64,000 bases of DNA from Mucilaginibacter sp. CSA2-8R (GCF_038806765.1 NZ_CP152389.1:4154001-4218000), one strand, 5' to 3'; positions 27,827 through 37,202 are shown, numbered from the stretch's first letter. Made by a program: numbers and translations. Notes: generated from the sequence alone by a model not told the origin.

Positions 27827-29221
27827 TTATTGAGCATCAACAATTACCTCTCGAAGCTTTATTGCCTTGCGTTCTTCGCCGTTTGTTATCTTATGTTTAA
27901 AATCCGAGTAGATCATTAAAAAACGGTTAGGGCCGGTAGCCAATAAACCCGTGTAACCGCACGATACCAGGTATTGCAGCTCCATGCTTTTACTTTCGTA
28001 TGGCAGCATTTCGCAGGCATCTGTCCAGCCGTTGTTAGCACCGGTATTGTTGAAGCGAAGCTGTACGCCCGGCCGCCCCGATGATAGCACGGTAATACCG
28101 TTTTTTAACTGCAGTAAACGTGGCAATGCACCGGCAGCAGCAATTACTTCCGGGTGAGTCCAGGTTTTACCCATGTCGGTTGACCGGCTGGCATACATAG
28201 GCCCATTTCCTACACCATTAGTAACCCCGTCGCCATCAGCCGAACGGATAACGCAAAGTAAGCTGCCATCGGCCAGTACCTCATAGGCAGGTTCGCTAAA
28301 GCCAATACGGTCGGCCGCCATCGAGTCAATCTTCATATCAGGCGTAAATGGTATCCGGCCCTGAATTTTCCAGGTATGCCCGTTGTCGGTAGAACGATGA
28401 AATACCACACCCATTTGTTTATCTATCTCCCCATTATCTTTCAGGTAATAACCGGGGTACACACCGGCCAGCAGCGAACCGTCTTTCATGGTATGTATGT
28501 CGCCCCACCATACTACCGGCACCAAATCTTTAGAGCTGTAACGTACCGCCTGTGGGTCATCCAATTTGGCTTGTTCTAACTTCCACTGGGTTTGGCCGGG
28601 AGCTTTCCGATTTAAAAAAATCCCGTTTACACCATCAGGCATATCCTTAAGTTTGTAAAAAGTAAAGTTGGTTTTACGGTACCTGAAATTGGTTTTACCG
28701 ATAGGCACCGGCATTTTTATGACTCTAACGGCAACTGGTTTAGGGTCAACTACCCTAATCATTTCGCCGTTAGCCAGCTGGTAACCTAACAGTTGCGCCG
28801 AATCTACTTTTGCTGCCTGCCATGTTTTACCACCATCCGGAGATATTTTTGCACCTACGGCGGGCAAGCCATATGAGCGTATATCGTCAGCATGCATGCT
28901 CCACTCGGCCAGCAAATTGCCATTGGCTAACCTGTTTATAGTTGGAAACTGGTAATATCCCCAGCCCACCGGTTTATCGGCCGTTACGATAATTTGCGGT
29001 TCGCCTAAACTGATTTTGAATACCGTTTTGTTATTACGGCGATAGTTAACTACGGTTTGTTGCATGGCCGGTATGCCAAACGAGATGACACCAGGCGCGC
29101 GAACCGCCTTTTCATTCCATACTAAAGCCCGGTTTTTCAGCACACTGTTACCCGGCCGTGTTGTACTACAACCTAAGGCAGCAAAACAGAGTAATAGTAA
29201 TAACCCATTCTTTCTTATCAT
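27827..29221 (-). CDS. Sialidase-like (BNR/Asp-box) lipoprotein
   Basis: A 464-residue six-bladed propeller with a lipobox (LLLLLCFAALGC, Cys at 18). The Asp-boxes SPDGGKTWQAA, STDNGHTWKIQ and STDMGKTWTHP are clear. True exo-sialidases have an early FRIP arginine; here the equivalent stretch reads YYQFPTINRLANGNLLAEW, so the first arginine of the triad is not in its usual place. RLLQLKNGITVLSSGRPGVQLRF and a C-terminal YSDFKH stretch remain. A glycosidase or lectin acting on a sugar other than sialic acid is plausible. It is cotranscribed with an MFS permease upstream and an FG-GAP protein downstream. Confidence 0.8.
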   Translation of the reverse strand: MIRKNGLLLLLCFAALGCSTTRPGNSVLKNRALVWNEKAVRAPGVISFGIPAMQQTVVNYRRNNKTVFKISLGEPQIIVTADKPVGWGYYQFPTINRLANGNLLAEWSMHADDIRSYGLPAVGAKISPDGGKTWQAAKVDSAQLLGYQLANGEMIRVVDPKPVAVRVIKMPVPIGKTNFRYRKTNFTFYKLKDMPDGVNGIFLNRKAPGQTQWKLEQAKLDDPQAVRYSSKDLVPVVWWGDIHTMKDGSLLAGVYPGYYLKDNGEIDKQMGVVFHRSTDNGHTWKIQGRIPFTPDMKIDSMAADRIGFSEPAYEVLADGSLLCVIRSADGDGVTNGVGNGPMYASRSTDMGKTWTHPEVIAAAGALPRLLQLKNGITVLSSGRPGVQLRFNNTGANNGWTDACEMLPYESKSMELQYLVSCGYTGLLATGPNRFLMIYSDFKHKITNGEERKAIKLREVIVDAQ

Positions 29222-29239
29222 TGTATTAAACCGTAATTG

Positions 29240-30529
29240 TTATTCTGTTAAACTTTTTGCCGGAGCAGCCTTGAGCACTTGCGTGGGTTTAACTTTATAT
29301 AGCAGCGCTGCGCTTACCAGCGCAATAAGCCCCGCAAATTGAAACATTGAACTTAAGTTGATATGAGCATCGCGCAGCAAACCGGCAGCGTAAATACCCA
29401 AACCGCCAACCACGCAAGCAAACAGATTTAAAATACCATACGCTGTTGCCAAATAGCGGGTGTCGATAATTAAACACAATACCGGCATAAGGTTAGCATC
29501 TGTGAAACTGCGGGTAAATACAAACACCATAAAACAGGCAATAGCCACTACCAAAACATTAGTGTAACTGGCGGTAAATACAAAAGGGGCTGCCACAAGT
29601 AAACCGATAACAGGCAGAAGAATACGCGCCTTTTTATTAGTACGGCTCCAACGGTCGGCTAAATATCCTCCAAAAATTACTCCAACCAATGATGCTGGAT
29701 AGATATACCCCGTAGCATATAAACCGGCGGCAGCCTGGGTTACCCCAAAATGCTCTTTATAGTAAGTGGGCAGCCAACCCATAATCATCCAGCCTACAAT
29801 ACTGAGCAGGGTAAAATAGAATAATGTAAGAATGAATGAAAAACTGGAAAACACGTGCTTCACTGCTTCTCCAAAACCTACTTTAACTATAGCACTTGTT
29901 TCATCGTTATTAGTCACGGCTATGAGCTTGGGCGCATCCCGCAGTGTGAAAGATAGTATTACCGAATAGGCAACACCGATACTTCCAAATAAACTAAAGG
30001 CAACTGTCCAATCATATTTTTCGGCAATGTAACCGCCTAAAAAACCGAGGCTTGAGCCTACCATGATGCCCGCAATATGTATACCTGTAGCCCTTGAGCG
30101 CGTTGCGCCTTTGTGATAATCAACAATTAGCGCTGCAGCGGCTGGTATGTAACAAGCCTCGCTGATGCCCATCAAGGCGCGGGTAAGTAACAACTGCTCG
30201 TAGGTTTTTACATGTGCTGTAATCACTGTAATTAACGACCAAACCAGCAAGCTGCCGATGATAACCCGGCTGCGGTTAAACCTATCGGCCAGGAAGCCTG
30301 CAAATGGGCTTAACAAACCATAAACCCACAAAAATACAGAAGTAAGTAAACCAAACTGGGCATTACTCATGGGTATGGCGCTTACCACCGACTCGCGCAT
30401 GGTTGCAATCATGGTGCGATCGAGGTAGTTAAGACAGCCCACTACACACAACAACGCTACTGTAAGCCAGGCCCTTGAAAAGAGCTTGGGTATTGTAGTA
30501 AATGCAGGTGTGGCCGGAGCTAATGACAT
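29240..30529 (-). CDS. MFS transporter, hexuronate/anion:cation symporter (ACS)-like
   Basis: A 429-residue inner-membrane permease with 12 predicted helices. It has the MFS motif GFLADRFNRSRVIIG between helices 2 and 3, and an ACS-like N-terminus (WLTVALLCVVGCLNYLDRTMIATM). Members transport hexuronates, galactarate or other organic anions. It lies between the NHL-repeat gene and the sialidase-like gene. Together with the GntP permease it suggests that acidic products enter the cell. Confidence 0.85.
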   Translation of the reverse strand: MSLAPATPAFTTIPKLFSRAWLTVALLCVVGCLNYLDRTMIATMRESVVSAIPMSNAQFGLLTSVFLWVYGLLSPFAGFLADRFNRSRVIIGSLLVWSLITVITAHVKTYEQLLLTRALMGISEACYIPAAAALIVDYHKGATRSRATGIHIAGIMVGSSLGFLGGYIAEKYDWTVAFSLFGSIGVAYSVILSFTLRDAPKLIAVTNNDETSAIVKVGFGEAVKHVFSSFSFILTLFYFTLLSIVGWMIMGWLPTYYKEHFGVTQAAAGLYATGYIYPASLVGVIFGGYLADRWSRTNKKARILLPVIGLLVAAPFVFTASYTNVLVVAIACFMVFVFTRSFTDANLMPVLCLIIDTRYLATAYGILNLFACVVGGLGIYAAGLLRDAHINLSSMFQFAGLIALVSAALLYKVKPTQVLKAAPAKSLTE

Positions 30530-30565
30530 AGATAATATTGAGCTGCTTATTGGTTAAATGATTGC

Positions 30566-31528
30566 TTAATGTATGACTTTTTTAAGTTTTACAGGATAGG
30601 TTTGGCCCGACTTCCACTGGCAAACATAGATATTACCCTCATCGTCAACAGCTACATCATGCGGGTGCCTGAATACCGGCCCAGCCTGTTGCTGTGGCTG
30701 TAAAATGCCGCTTTGGTAACATGGTGCTGTGCCGCCAGGAGTGGATATTACTTGGTTATGCTCGTTTAAAATAGTTATATAACCTGAGTTTAGATTCATG
30801 TTGTGGCCAGATCTGAAAACCGCGGCATATAAATACTTACCTTTAATTACCGGCCGGCAAACAAACGAGCCCGGCAGGTGCGTGGCTCCCAGATACTGCC
30901 CATCCAAAGTAAAATATTTAAAGGCATTATGGTTGCGGGACGTTATTACCAGTTGCAACCTATTGATATTTCGGTTATCTATGGCAATACCGTGAACACA
31001 ATCAAATTGTGCTTCTGCATCTCCCTTGCCGCCCCAATGCCTGATATAATTACCGTTTTTATCGTACTGTATTACATATTGCAAACCGTAACCATCCGTT
31101 ACATAAATGTCGCCGTTTGGAGCCACAGCCGTTTCAGTTGGCAGGTATTGGTTTGCAGATGTATAGCAACCCGTTTCTTTCGGGTAATTTAACACCATTA
31201 CTTCAGCACCGGTTAAAGTTGTTTTAATAACCTGATGGCGGTCATGATCTGTGATATACAGATATTCGATATCTGCTTCTTTACTTATGCTCAAGCCATG
31301 TGCACCAGGGTAACTTGTACCCCAGGCATTGAGCAGGTTACCGTTTAAATCGTACACTAAAACATTGTTATTGGTATTGTTTGTAAGCATGTACAAGCGG
31401 TTGGCAGCATCAATCATCATTTCATGGCAATCAGTTACCGGATATAATTTAACGTCCAGCTGTCCCCAGTTATCATCAACAATATATTGATGTTGGTTAT
31501 GCCCTGCAATGATATCCGGCGTTGTCAT
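30566..31528 (-). CDS. NHL-repeat beta-propeller protein without signal peptide
   Basis: About 320 residues. The ATG at 31528 avoids overlap with the upstream gene; the alternative ATG at 31555 adds nine residues. NHL-type blades are clear: GAHGLSISKEADIEYLYITDHDRHQVIK, TAVAPNGDIYVTDGYGLQYVIQYDKNGNYIRHWGGKG, HDVAVDDEGNIYVCQW. This resembles peptidyl-amidoglycolate lyase and lactonase-type propellers (SMP-30-like), in which His and Asp residues in the channel bind metal. Unlike most relatives it has no signal sequence, implying a cytoplasmic enzyme, for example a lactonase or lyase of an oxidised sugar. It is the second gene of the operon. Confidence 0.78.
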   Translation of the reverse strand: MTTPDIIAGHNQHQYIVDDNWGQLDVKLYPVTDCHEMMIDAANRLYMLTNNTNNNVLVYDLNGNLLNAWGTSYPGAHGLSISKEADIEYLYITDHDRHQVIKTTLTGAEVMVLNYPKETGCYTSANQYLPTETAVAPNGDIYVTDGYGLQYVIQYDKNGNYIRHWGGKGDAEAQFDCVHGIAIDNRNINRLQLVITSRNHNAFKYFTLDGQYLGATHLPGSFVCRPVIKGKYLYAAVFRSGHNMNLNSGYITILNEHNQVISTPGGTAPCYQSGILQPQQQAGPVFRHPHDVAVDDEGNIYVCQWKSGQTYPVKLKKVIH

Positions 31529-31538
31529 AATACGCTGT

Positions 31539-32288
31539 TTAAACTGATTGGGCATTTAACGACTTCATGTAAGCTTCTTTGGCTTCCAGATCTGGTTGAA
31601 CCGACTCGCCAAAATAAATTAAACCTAAAGCTTTACGCGATTTTGACTCGGTAATATTGGGGCCGGCCACATGCACCGTCATGGCATGGTGAATGAGCAA
31701 ATCACCGGGTTTTGCCGGAAATTTTCTTAAACTGGCCAAATCTTCAGGCGTACCGTAATCGGTTATTGACTGCGAAAAGCCGATAGTGCTGGTACGACCG
31801 TGCGGACGCATGCCCTTTTTATGCGACCCAGACAAGTAACCCACACAGCCATTTTGTTCATCTGCGTCTTCGAGCGCCATCCACATCGTTACTGCCTGGG
31901 TAGGCTTGATATTAAAGTAATACGCGTCCTGATGTGGAGGCGTGCTTTTGCCAATGCGTGGGGGCTTATTAAAATATTCAACGTTTTTACCTATCACCTT
32001 TTCGCCCAGTACCGCCTCAGCAAGTTTTTCCAGTTCGCTGCCGCACATCAAATTATTAAAAAAAGCACTATGAGTCTGCAAATCCTGCATTTGTTTCAGC
32101 GTTGCAGGATTTGCCTTGTCTTCGTACATAACGTGATTGGCAGGCATATGTGGCACAACTTCGGTGATATACCTCTCGAGTTCCCATTTTACAGCAGTAA
32201 CCTGATCGGCATTAAAAAAAGCCGGAATGAAAACATAACCGTCGCGTTCAAAATCTTTTTTTATTTGCTCGTAGAGTTCTGCATTCAT
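31539..32288 (-). CDS. Phytanoyl-CoA dioxygenase (PhyH) family oxygenase, first gene of the 11-gene operon
   Basis: About 249 residues. I chose the ATG at 32288 (MNAELYEQIKKDFERDGYVFIP); the longer frame to 32423 runs through the operator and lacks family similarity. The metal triad is seen in PPHQDAYYFNIKPTQAVTMW (His-x-Asp) and LLIHHAMTVHVAGPNITESKSRKALGLIYFG (His and 2-oxoglutarate-binding Arg). A cytoplasmic Fe(II)/2-oxoglutarate oxygenase is likely. It starts 90 bp downstream of one of the five 34-bp operator copies, so it leads the operon ending with the GH28 gene. Confidence 0.85.
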   Translation of the reverse strand: MNAELYEQIKKDFERDGYVFIPAFFNADQVTAVKWELERYITEVVPHMPANHVMYEDKANPATLKQMQDLQTHSAFFNNLMCGSELEKLAEAVLGEKVIGKNVEYFNKPPRIGKSTPPHQDAYYFNIKPTQAVTMWMALEDADEQNGCVGYLSGSHKKGMRPHGRTSTIGFSQSITDYGTPEDLASLRKFPAKPGDLLIHHAMTVHVAGPNITESKSRKALGLIYFGESVQPDLEAKEAYMKSLNAQSV

Positions 32289-32378
32289 GCTTAAGAAAGA
32301 TAAATAGTTTATGCAAACTGGCAGTAAACCCAGGCATGGGCTACAATCAAATATAAAGGGGATAGCGAATGGTATTGT

Positions 32379-32412
32379 ACTACTTTTTGCTGTAATTATA
32401 ATACTATCTTTC
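32379..32412 (-). promoter_or_regulatory. 34-bp regulon operator, copy 1 (before the 11-gene operon)
   Basis: On the minus strand the element begins GAAAGATAGTATTATAA and ends AAAAAGTAGT, with AGTA cores at positions 8-11 and 29-32 (21 bp apart). It lies 90 bp before the PhyH start at 32288. Four further copies with the same orientation and spacing occur before the other operons. Confidence 0.85.
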
Positions 32413-32432
32413 GGGCGGTACAAAAGCCGGTT

Positions 32433-33083
32433 TTACACCAGTTGCAATGCACCAAAAAAGCGCGGCTGATGAAAATCCATCACCGGGCTAAGCACCGGAT
32501 TCCAAGCCAGGTAATGCGGTTCGGGAAGATTATCTCCGCATTTATAGAAGTTAACTTTGAGCTGCTGCGCAGGATGGAACCGAACCTCATCAAAGCAAAA
32601 TATACTGACCGGTAACGTTAACATCAGTTCCCATTTAAATGGAGATGTAACAGACCAATCACCGAACCAGTTAACTTTGTAACTGATATTAGCAATTACA
32701 TCTGCAGATAATTTAATGCGGTTGTGCCGGTCTGTGCCATAAGAGGCTAAACAGGTACCAAGCGAATTAAATTCAAAATTGTAATAACTGCCGCTATCGT
32801 CAACAGCAATAAAAAACTCTACGCAACTATCTTTAAATACCGGTTCATTGCTTATGGTATATGTTGCAAGATGGGTACTTTCTTCAGTGTAATATTTTAT
32901 AAATAAAGCATTTTGCTTATACGCTAATGCAAATTTAACTTCAGGTGCGTTTTGTAGTGCCAGCCAGCATATGTTTGATATCGGGTGCCGCTGCAGTCCG
33001 TTTAAATAATCATCAATCTGGTGTTGCGAAGCATTTGCAGGTAATGTTAAGGCTGGTACCTTAATTACATTTTGCTGCAGCAT
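32433..33083 (-). CDS. CBM9-like carbohydrate-binding protein without signal peptide
   Basis: About 216 residues from the ATG at 33083; an upstream ATG at 33104 would overlap the GH20 gene by 14 bp. Its fold resembles the family 9 carbohydrate-binding module: IKYYTEESTHLATY, FKDSCVEFFIAVDDSGSYYNFEFNSLGTCLASYG and KWELMLTLPVSIF are typical of the free-standing Bacteroidota type. No signal peptide is visible, which is odd for a CBM; it may act inside the cell or use an unrecognised export route. It is the last gene of the nagB-nagA operon. Confidence 0.78.
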   Translation of the reverse strand: MLQQNVIKVPALTLPANASQHQIDDYLNGLQRHPISNICWLALQNAPEVKFALAYKQNALFIKYYTEESTHLATYTISNEPVFKDSCVEFFIAVDDSGSYYNFEFNSLGTCLASYGTDRHNRIKLSADVIANISYKVNWFGDWSVTSPFKWELMLTLPVSIFCFDEVRFHPAQQLKVNFYKCGDNLPEPHYLAWNPVLSPVMDFHQPRFFGALQLV

Positions 33084-33090
33084 CGTATCA

Positions 33091-34683
33091 TTAACGTGTT
33101 GCATCTGGAGTGCTTGAAGTTATTGATCTTTTTTTAGATACCCTGTCATACAGCACTTGTATATGCGTATTGTGCACTTTGTTTTCGGCTTGCAGTTCGG
33201 CCAAATAAAATGTGTCTTTATTTAAATTAATAAAGCGGCGGTCCAAATCAGCAGACTTGGCTAATATAGCCTTCAGCCGAGCTGCCAACGCAGGGTACTC
33301 ATCATCATTAAATGTATTTTCATTTAACTGATTTTCTATCAGGTAGCACTCTAAATATTGCACGCGCAAATCTGTCATGAGTTGCAGATGTGCATATTCT
33401 GTTTTGCCTTTAAGCGGCTTAAGCTGCCGCAAAGTTTGTGCAGCTTGTACTGTGCTGTCGAGCATTTGCTTAATGCTTGTACCCGGCATTACGGCTCCTT
33501 CGGCCGACATTGCCTTGCCCTGCCTTATTTCATAACCACAACAGCTAATAGCACGCCATAATAATTTGGTCTGGGCTTGATTAAAACCAAAGGTTTGCTT
33601 GCCATAACGGTTTATAAAATCACCAATATTTAACGGCGCTGTGTTATTTACACTTTCAAAAAACGCTTGCAAAAGCATATTGTAACCGGTAAACGGGTAA
33701 CGATGCCCTCGCGGATAATCTTCAATAATATCATAACCTGTGTTAAAAACCGGATTAAAAATTCCGGTGGTTGACCACGATGTTAACACCATACCCGTAT
33801 AACCCAGTTTGCGGGCTGCCGGTATAAAATCGTGCAGGTTACTAAAATGCACCTGCCATTGTGTTAAATAATAATTGTCTACGTACGACCTGATGGCGGG
33901 TGCTCCCCAAACTTCATAACCGGTTTTTAGCAAATTATCCAAGTTGCCGAACCTGTTTAAATCCCAGCCATAATTCCAGTCTATAAACACGGTTTCTTTG
34001 GGCAGCAGTTTAATATCCTCGGGGTGCTTTAGCGCAATATCAGCCCATAGCACTGGTATTTTGCCCAGCTTTTGTACAATATCACATAGCATCCTGATGT
34101 GATCAATGTATAGTTTAGACAGGCCTTCTTTGGCTACCTTTTTTTGGCACTTTTCGCAGTGCCCTAACAAATAGGTCTCATCTCCGCCAATATGGAAGTA
34201 TTTAGATTTATGCGTGGAGGCCAGTTCGGTAAACAAGTCGGTAAATAATTTACGGTCACCCTCCTCTTCGGATGGGCAAACCTGCGAAAAATCCCGCTGG
34301 TCTTCGCGCAATGATGCAAACCGGTAATTACGCAGTATATATTCGACATGGCCAAAGCTTTGCTGCAGCGGAATCACGTCCAGCTTGAGGCTATCGCAAA
34401 AGCGCATAAAAGATTTAATCTCCTGACTGCTATAAGCATACTGGTTTGCAATGATGGGATACTTTTTAAACGGGTAAGATGCTTCCCACTCCATAATTAA
34501 AGTGTTAATACCGTTACTTTTCAGTTTTTGAACAAAGGCTTTAAGGGCCGGCATTTTAATAACTTGCAGCCGCAGATCGAGGTGGTAACCCTTCACCACA
34601 AAATTTTTTATGGCCGGGGCTTGCTGCGCCGATAAGGTCAGCGTTAACAGGCAGCATAGTAAAACTGTAAATATTTTTTTCAT
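33091..34683 (-). CDS. GH20 family beta-N-acetylhexosaminidase-like secreted enzyme
   Basis: A 530-residue protein with signal peptide MKKIFTVLLCCLLTLTLSA. The GH20 catalytic barrel starts directly after it (VKGYHLDLRL, INTLIMEWEASYPF) and carries the Asp-Glu pair in KYFHIGGDETYLLGHC, followed by IPVLWADIALKHPE and VFIDWNYGW. Canonical enzymes have an N-terminal GH20b domain that is missing here, and an extra helical C-terminal domain of about 150 residues is present. It probably releases terminal N-acetylhexosamine for the linked nag genes. Its ATG overlaps the stop of the permease gene by 4 bp. Confidence 0.85.
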   Translation of the reverse strand: MKKIFTVLLCCLLTLTLSAQQAPAIKNFVVKGYHLDLRLQVIKMPALKAFVQKLKSNGINTLIMEWEASYPFKKYPIIANQYAYSSQEIKSFMRFCDSLKLDVIPLQQSFGHVEYILRNYRFASLREDQRDFSQVCPSEEEGDRKLFTDLFTELASTHKSKYFHIGGDETYLLGHCEKCQKKVAKEGLSKLYIDHIRMLCDIVQKLGKIPVLWADIALKHPEDIKLLPKETVFIDWNYGWDLNRFGNLDNLLKTGYEVWGAPAIRSYVDNYYLTQWQVHFSNLHDFIPAARKLGYTGMVLTSWSTTGIFNPVFNTGYDIIEDYPRGHRYPFTGYNMLLQAFFESVNNTAPLNIGDFINRYGKQTFGFNQAQTKLLWRAISCCGYEIRQGKAMSAEGAVMPGTSIKQMLDSTVQAAQTLRQLKPLKGKTEYAHLQLMTDLRVQYLECYLIENQLNENTFNDDEYPALAARLKAILAKSADLDRRFINLNKDTFYLAELQAENKVHNTHIQVLYDRVSKKRSITSSTPDATR

Positions 34684-36014
34684 GACAGTTCTTGATGATT
34701 AATTTGCTTTGTCCAGCGGCGTATTTTGTGACCGTGCATAGCGTAAAAAACTAGGTACAGGTAACATGGCACCAAAACCCAGTATCCATATCTAAGTGAA
34801 AACTTATCGGCGAAATACCCATAAAATAAGGGTAGTATGGCATTACCGCACAAGCCCATAATTAATATGGAAGCGCCCTTTTTAGTGAACCGGCCTAAAC
34901 CATCGAGCGCTAATGGCCATAAGCCTGCCCAAACCAATGAATTGGGTAGCCCTAACCCCATTAAAAACCAAATGGATAGATCGGTTTGGTGGTCCAAAAC
35001 AGTAACCTTGCCATGTGTAAAAATGATACAAAAGCTAAATAACAAGCCAAGCAGTGTACAAAAACGCAAAGCATTAACCTGACTAACGTACCTAGGGATA
35101 GTGACGATGCCTACCAAATAACCGCATATGGTGGCAAATAAAATGTACGAAGGAAAAACCTTGGCCTGCAACAGGCTGATACCCATAGAACCGGCATAAT
35201 TTATAACCGTATCAACGGCAATAACTTGTGTGCCTACATGTACAAATATCCCCACAGCGCCTAAAATGAGGTGCGGATATTGCGTGATGCTAGTTTTACC
35301 TGAATTAAGATTAGCGGATAAATCGTCGTCCTGCTTGGCGTCAATCTCAGGTAATTTAGATAGGCGTACAAATATGCCCAGGCAAAACAAAATAATGCTG
35401 ACGGTAGCATAAGGCCAAACTACACGCCTGATCAATTCGTCGAGCGCCCGGCCTTTTTCTGAGGCAAACATCAGGGGTAATTGCTTAAAAAGGTCACTGT
35501 CGGTAACCCGAAGCACTACAGCTGCAAAAAGCAAAGGGGCCAATATGCCTGCTGCCTTATTGCAAATACCCATAATGCTGATACGACGGGCAGCACTATC
35601 TTTTGGGCCTAAAATAGTTACATACGGGTTGGCGGCCGTTTGTAAGATAGCCAGGCCGGTACCTAACGTGAAAAGTCCTGCCAGAAATACCACATAGGTA
35701 CGTGTTAATGCTGCCGGTACAAAAATCATTGCCCCTGCCGACATAATGAAAAACCCACCCATCATGCCCTTTTTAAAGCCTATGCGTTCTAACAAAAAGG
35801 AAGCAGGCAGCGACATAACCAGATAGGCAATGTAAAATGCAAATGCCACCAGGTATGACTGGAAATTACTTAGCTCACAAGCGATTTTAAAATATGGAAT
35901 GAGTATTGCATTGATCCAGGTAACAAAGCCAAATACAAAAAACATCACACCAATAGTGAGCAGCGACATATTAACGTCGCGTTTACTTAAAATGCCTGGT
36001 GTAGTGTCAGTCAT
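34680..36014 (-). CDS. FHS-family sugar:H+ symporter, NagP-like
   Basis: A 444-residue permease of the FucP/GluP group with 12 helices. It shows family features FVFGFVTWINAILIPYFK, FYIAYLVMSLPASFLLERIGFKKGMMGGF, LQTAANPYVTILGPKDSAARRISIMGICNKAAG. In Bacteroidota and Alteromonadales, members next to nagA/nagB carry N-acetylglucosamine (NagP). The location between nagA and a GH20 hexosaminidase supports an N-acetylhexosamine as cargo, by context. A separate N-acetylglucosamine kinase is not visible in the window. Confidence 0.85.
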   Translation of the reverse strand: MTDTTPGILSKRDVNMSLLTIGVMFFVFGFVTWINAILIPYFKIACELSNFQSYLVAFAFYIAYLVMSLPASFLLERIGFKKGMMGGFFIMSAGAMIFVPAALTRTYVVFLAGLFTLGTGLAILQTAANPYVTILGPKDSAARRISIMGICNKAAGILAPLLFAAVVLRVTDSDLFKQLPLMFASEKGRALDELIRRVVWPYATVSIILFCLGIFVRLSKLPEIDAKQDDDLSANLNSGKTSITQYPHLILGAVGIFVHVGTQVIAVDTVINYAGSMGISLLQAKVFPSYILFATICGYLVGIVTIPRYVSQVNALRFCTLLGLLFSFCIIFTHGKVTVLDHQTDLSIWFLMGLGLPNSLVWAGLWPLALDGLGRFTKKGASILIMGLCGNAILPLFYGYFADKFSLRYGYWVLVPCYLYLVFYAMHGHKIRRWTKQINHQELS

Positions 36015-36028
36015 AATCTTACCTTAAT

Positions 36029-37201
36029 TTAGTCATGATGATCGGATTGATGTACCAAAACTCCCTGCTTATAAGTGGCAGCAATCTGCAACCTGTTTTC
36101 GTGCCTGTAAAACAATATCAGATCGGCGGGAGCACCCTTGGTTAAGCCTGCTTGCTGCGGCAGCCCAAGTAGCCTGGCGGGGTTGATGGCTGCCAGATTT
36201 ATAGCCTCAGGCATAGTAGAAAGCTTGTTATCGACAAGACTAATAATAGCCTGAACCAACACTTTTGCCGAACCGGCCAGTGTATCGGGTTTATTTGCTA
36301 AATGCAGCTTGCCATCGTTAGTTAAAATCACGTTGCCGCCCACAGGGGTTTGGTAATTGCTCGGCGGCATTCCAGCTAAACTTACGCTATCACTTACTAA
36401 AATAACTTTTGGGCCCTTCACCTTCAATATCACTTTAATAACCGATGCCGGCAGATGAAAGCCATCGCCGATAAAACCGGCACTTAGTCTGTCGTCGGCT
36501 AATTGGTCCCATATATAATTGGGATGACGTGGCAACACCTGATGAGTACCATTGCCCAAATGGGTAGACATTGTTGCTCCAGCATCAGCCACGGCGTCTA
36601 TTTGTGCTGTAGTAGCGGCGGTGTGCCCTATTGCAACGATAATGCCACGACTAACACATTGCCTGGTAAAAGCAACCGCTTCAGGCCACTCAGGCGAAAG
36701 CGTTACCATTTTTATTCTATTGCCGGAGGCTGCATTCCATTGCTCAAACAATTCCCAATCTGGAGCGCAGATGTATCGCTTATCATGTGCGCCTAAAGGA
36801 CCATCCTGCGGTGAGATGAAAGGGCCTTCTAAATGTATACCACCTATGCAATTACGCACCAAGTCTGATTGCCGGCAGGCGTTTGCTATAATGCTTAACA
36901 GCAAACTGATATTGCTGTTGCTGTTAGTGATAATTGTTGGCAAAAATGTGGTTACACCTTGAGCTAAAAGCTGTTGCGTGATAGCCGTAACTTTTTCAAC
37001 CGTTAGCGAAGTATCATTAAAGTCAATGCCGTTGTAGCCATTTACCTGTAAATCTATCAGTCCGGGTGCAATGTATGGCAGTTTGAAAGAGGCCATACTA
37101 TCTACCGGAATTATACTGGTTACCAAACCGTTTTGCACAGCAACCTCTACCGGTTGCCCGGTTTGATAGTGTAAGCCGGTGATTAACTGCACTGCCGACA
37201 T
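36029..37201 (-). CDS. nagA: N-acetylglucosamine-6-phosphate deacetylase (variant active-site loop)
   Basis: A 390-residue amidohydrolase that removes acetate from GlcNAc-6-phosphate. Conserved parts: YIAPGLIDLQVNGYNGIDFN, GIHLEGPFISPQDGPLGAHDKRY with the metal-binding Glu, AIGHTAA and STHLGNGTHQ with the two His ligands, and LVSDSVSLAGMPP with the catalytic Asp. Standard NagA proteins read HLFNAM or HLYNAM where this one reads HLGNGT, so the substrate pocket may accept a different N-acyl sugar. It starts one base after the nagB stop. Confidence 0.88.
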   Translation of the reverse strand: MSAVQLITGLHYQTGQPVEVAVQNGLVTSIIPVDSMASFKLPYIAPGLIDLQVNGYNGIDFNDTSLTVEKVTAITQQLLAQGVTTFLPTIITNSNSNISLLLSIIANACRQSDLVRNCIGGIHLEGPFISPQDGPLGAHDKRYICAPDWELFEQWNAASGNRIKMVTLSPEWPEAVAFTRQCVSRGIIVAIGHTAATTAQIDAVADAGATMSTHLGNGTHQVLPRHPNYIWDQLADDRLSAGFIGDGFHLPASVIKVILKVKGPKVILVSDSVSLAGMPPSNYQTPVGGNVILTNDGKLHLANKPDTLAGSAKVLVQAIISLVDNKLSTMPEAINLAAINPARLLGLPQQAGLTKGAPADLILFYRHENRLQIAATYKQGVLVHQSDHHD

Positions 37202-37202
37202 T

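Noticed and set aside
32289..32423. Upstream extension of the PhyH frame to an ATG at 32423
   Set aside because: The extra 45 residues are hydrophobic and unrelated to the family and would be encoded by the operator itself. The start at 32288 matches the family N-terminus.
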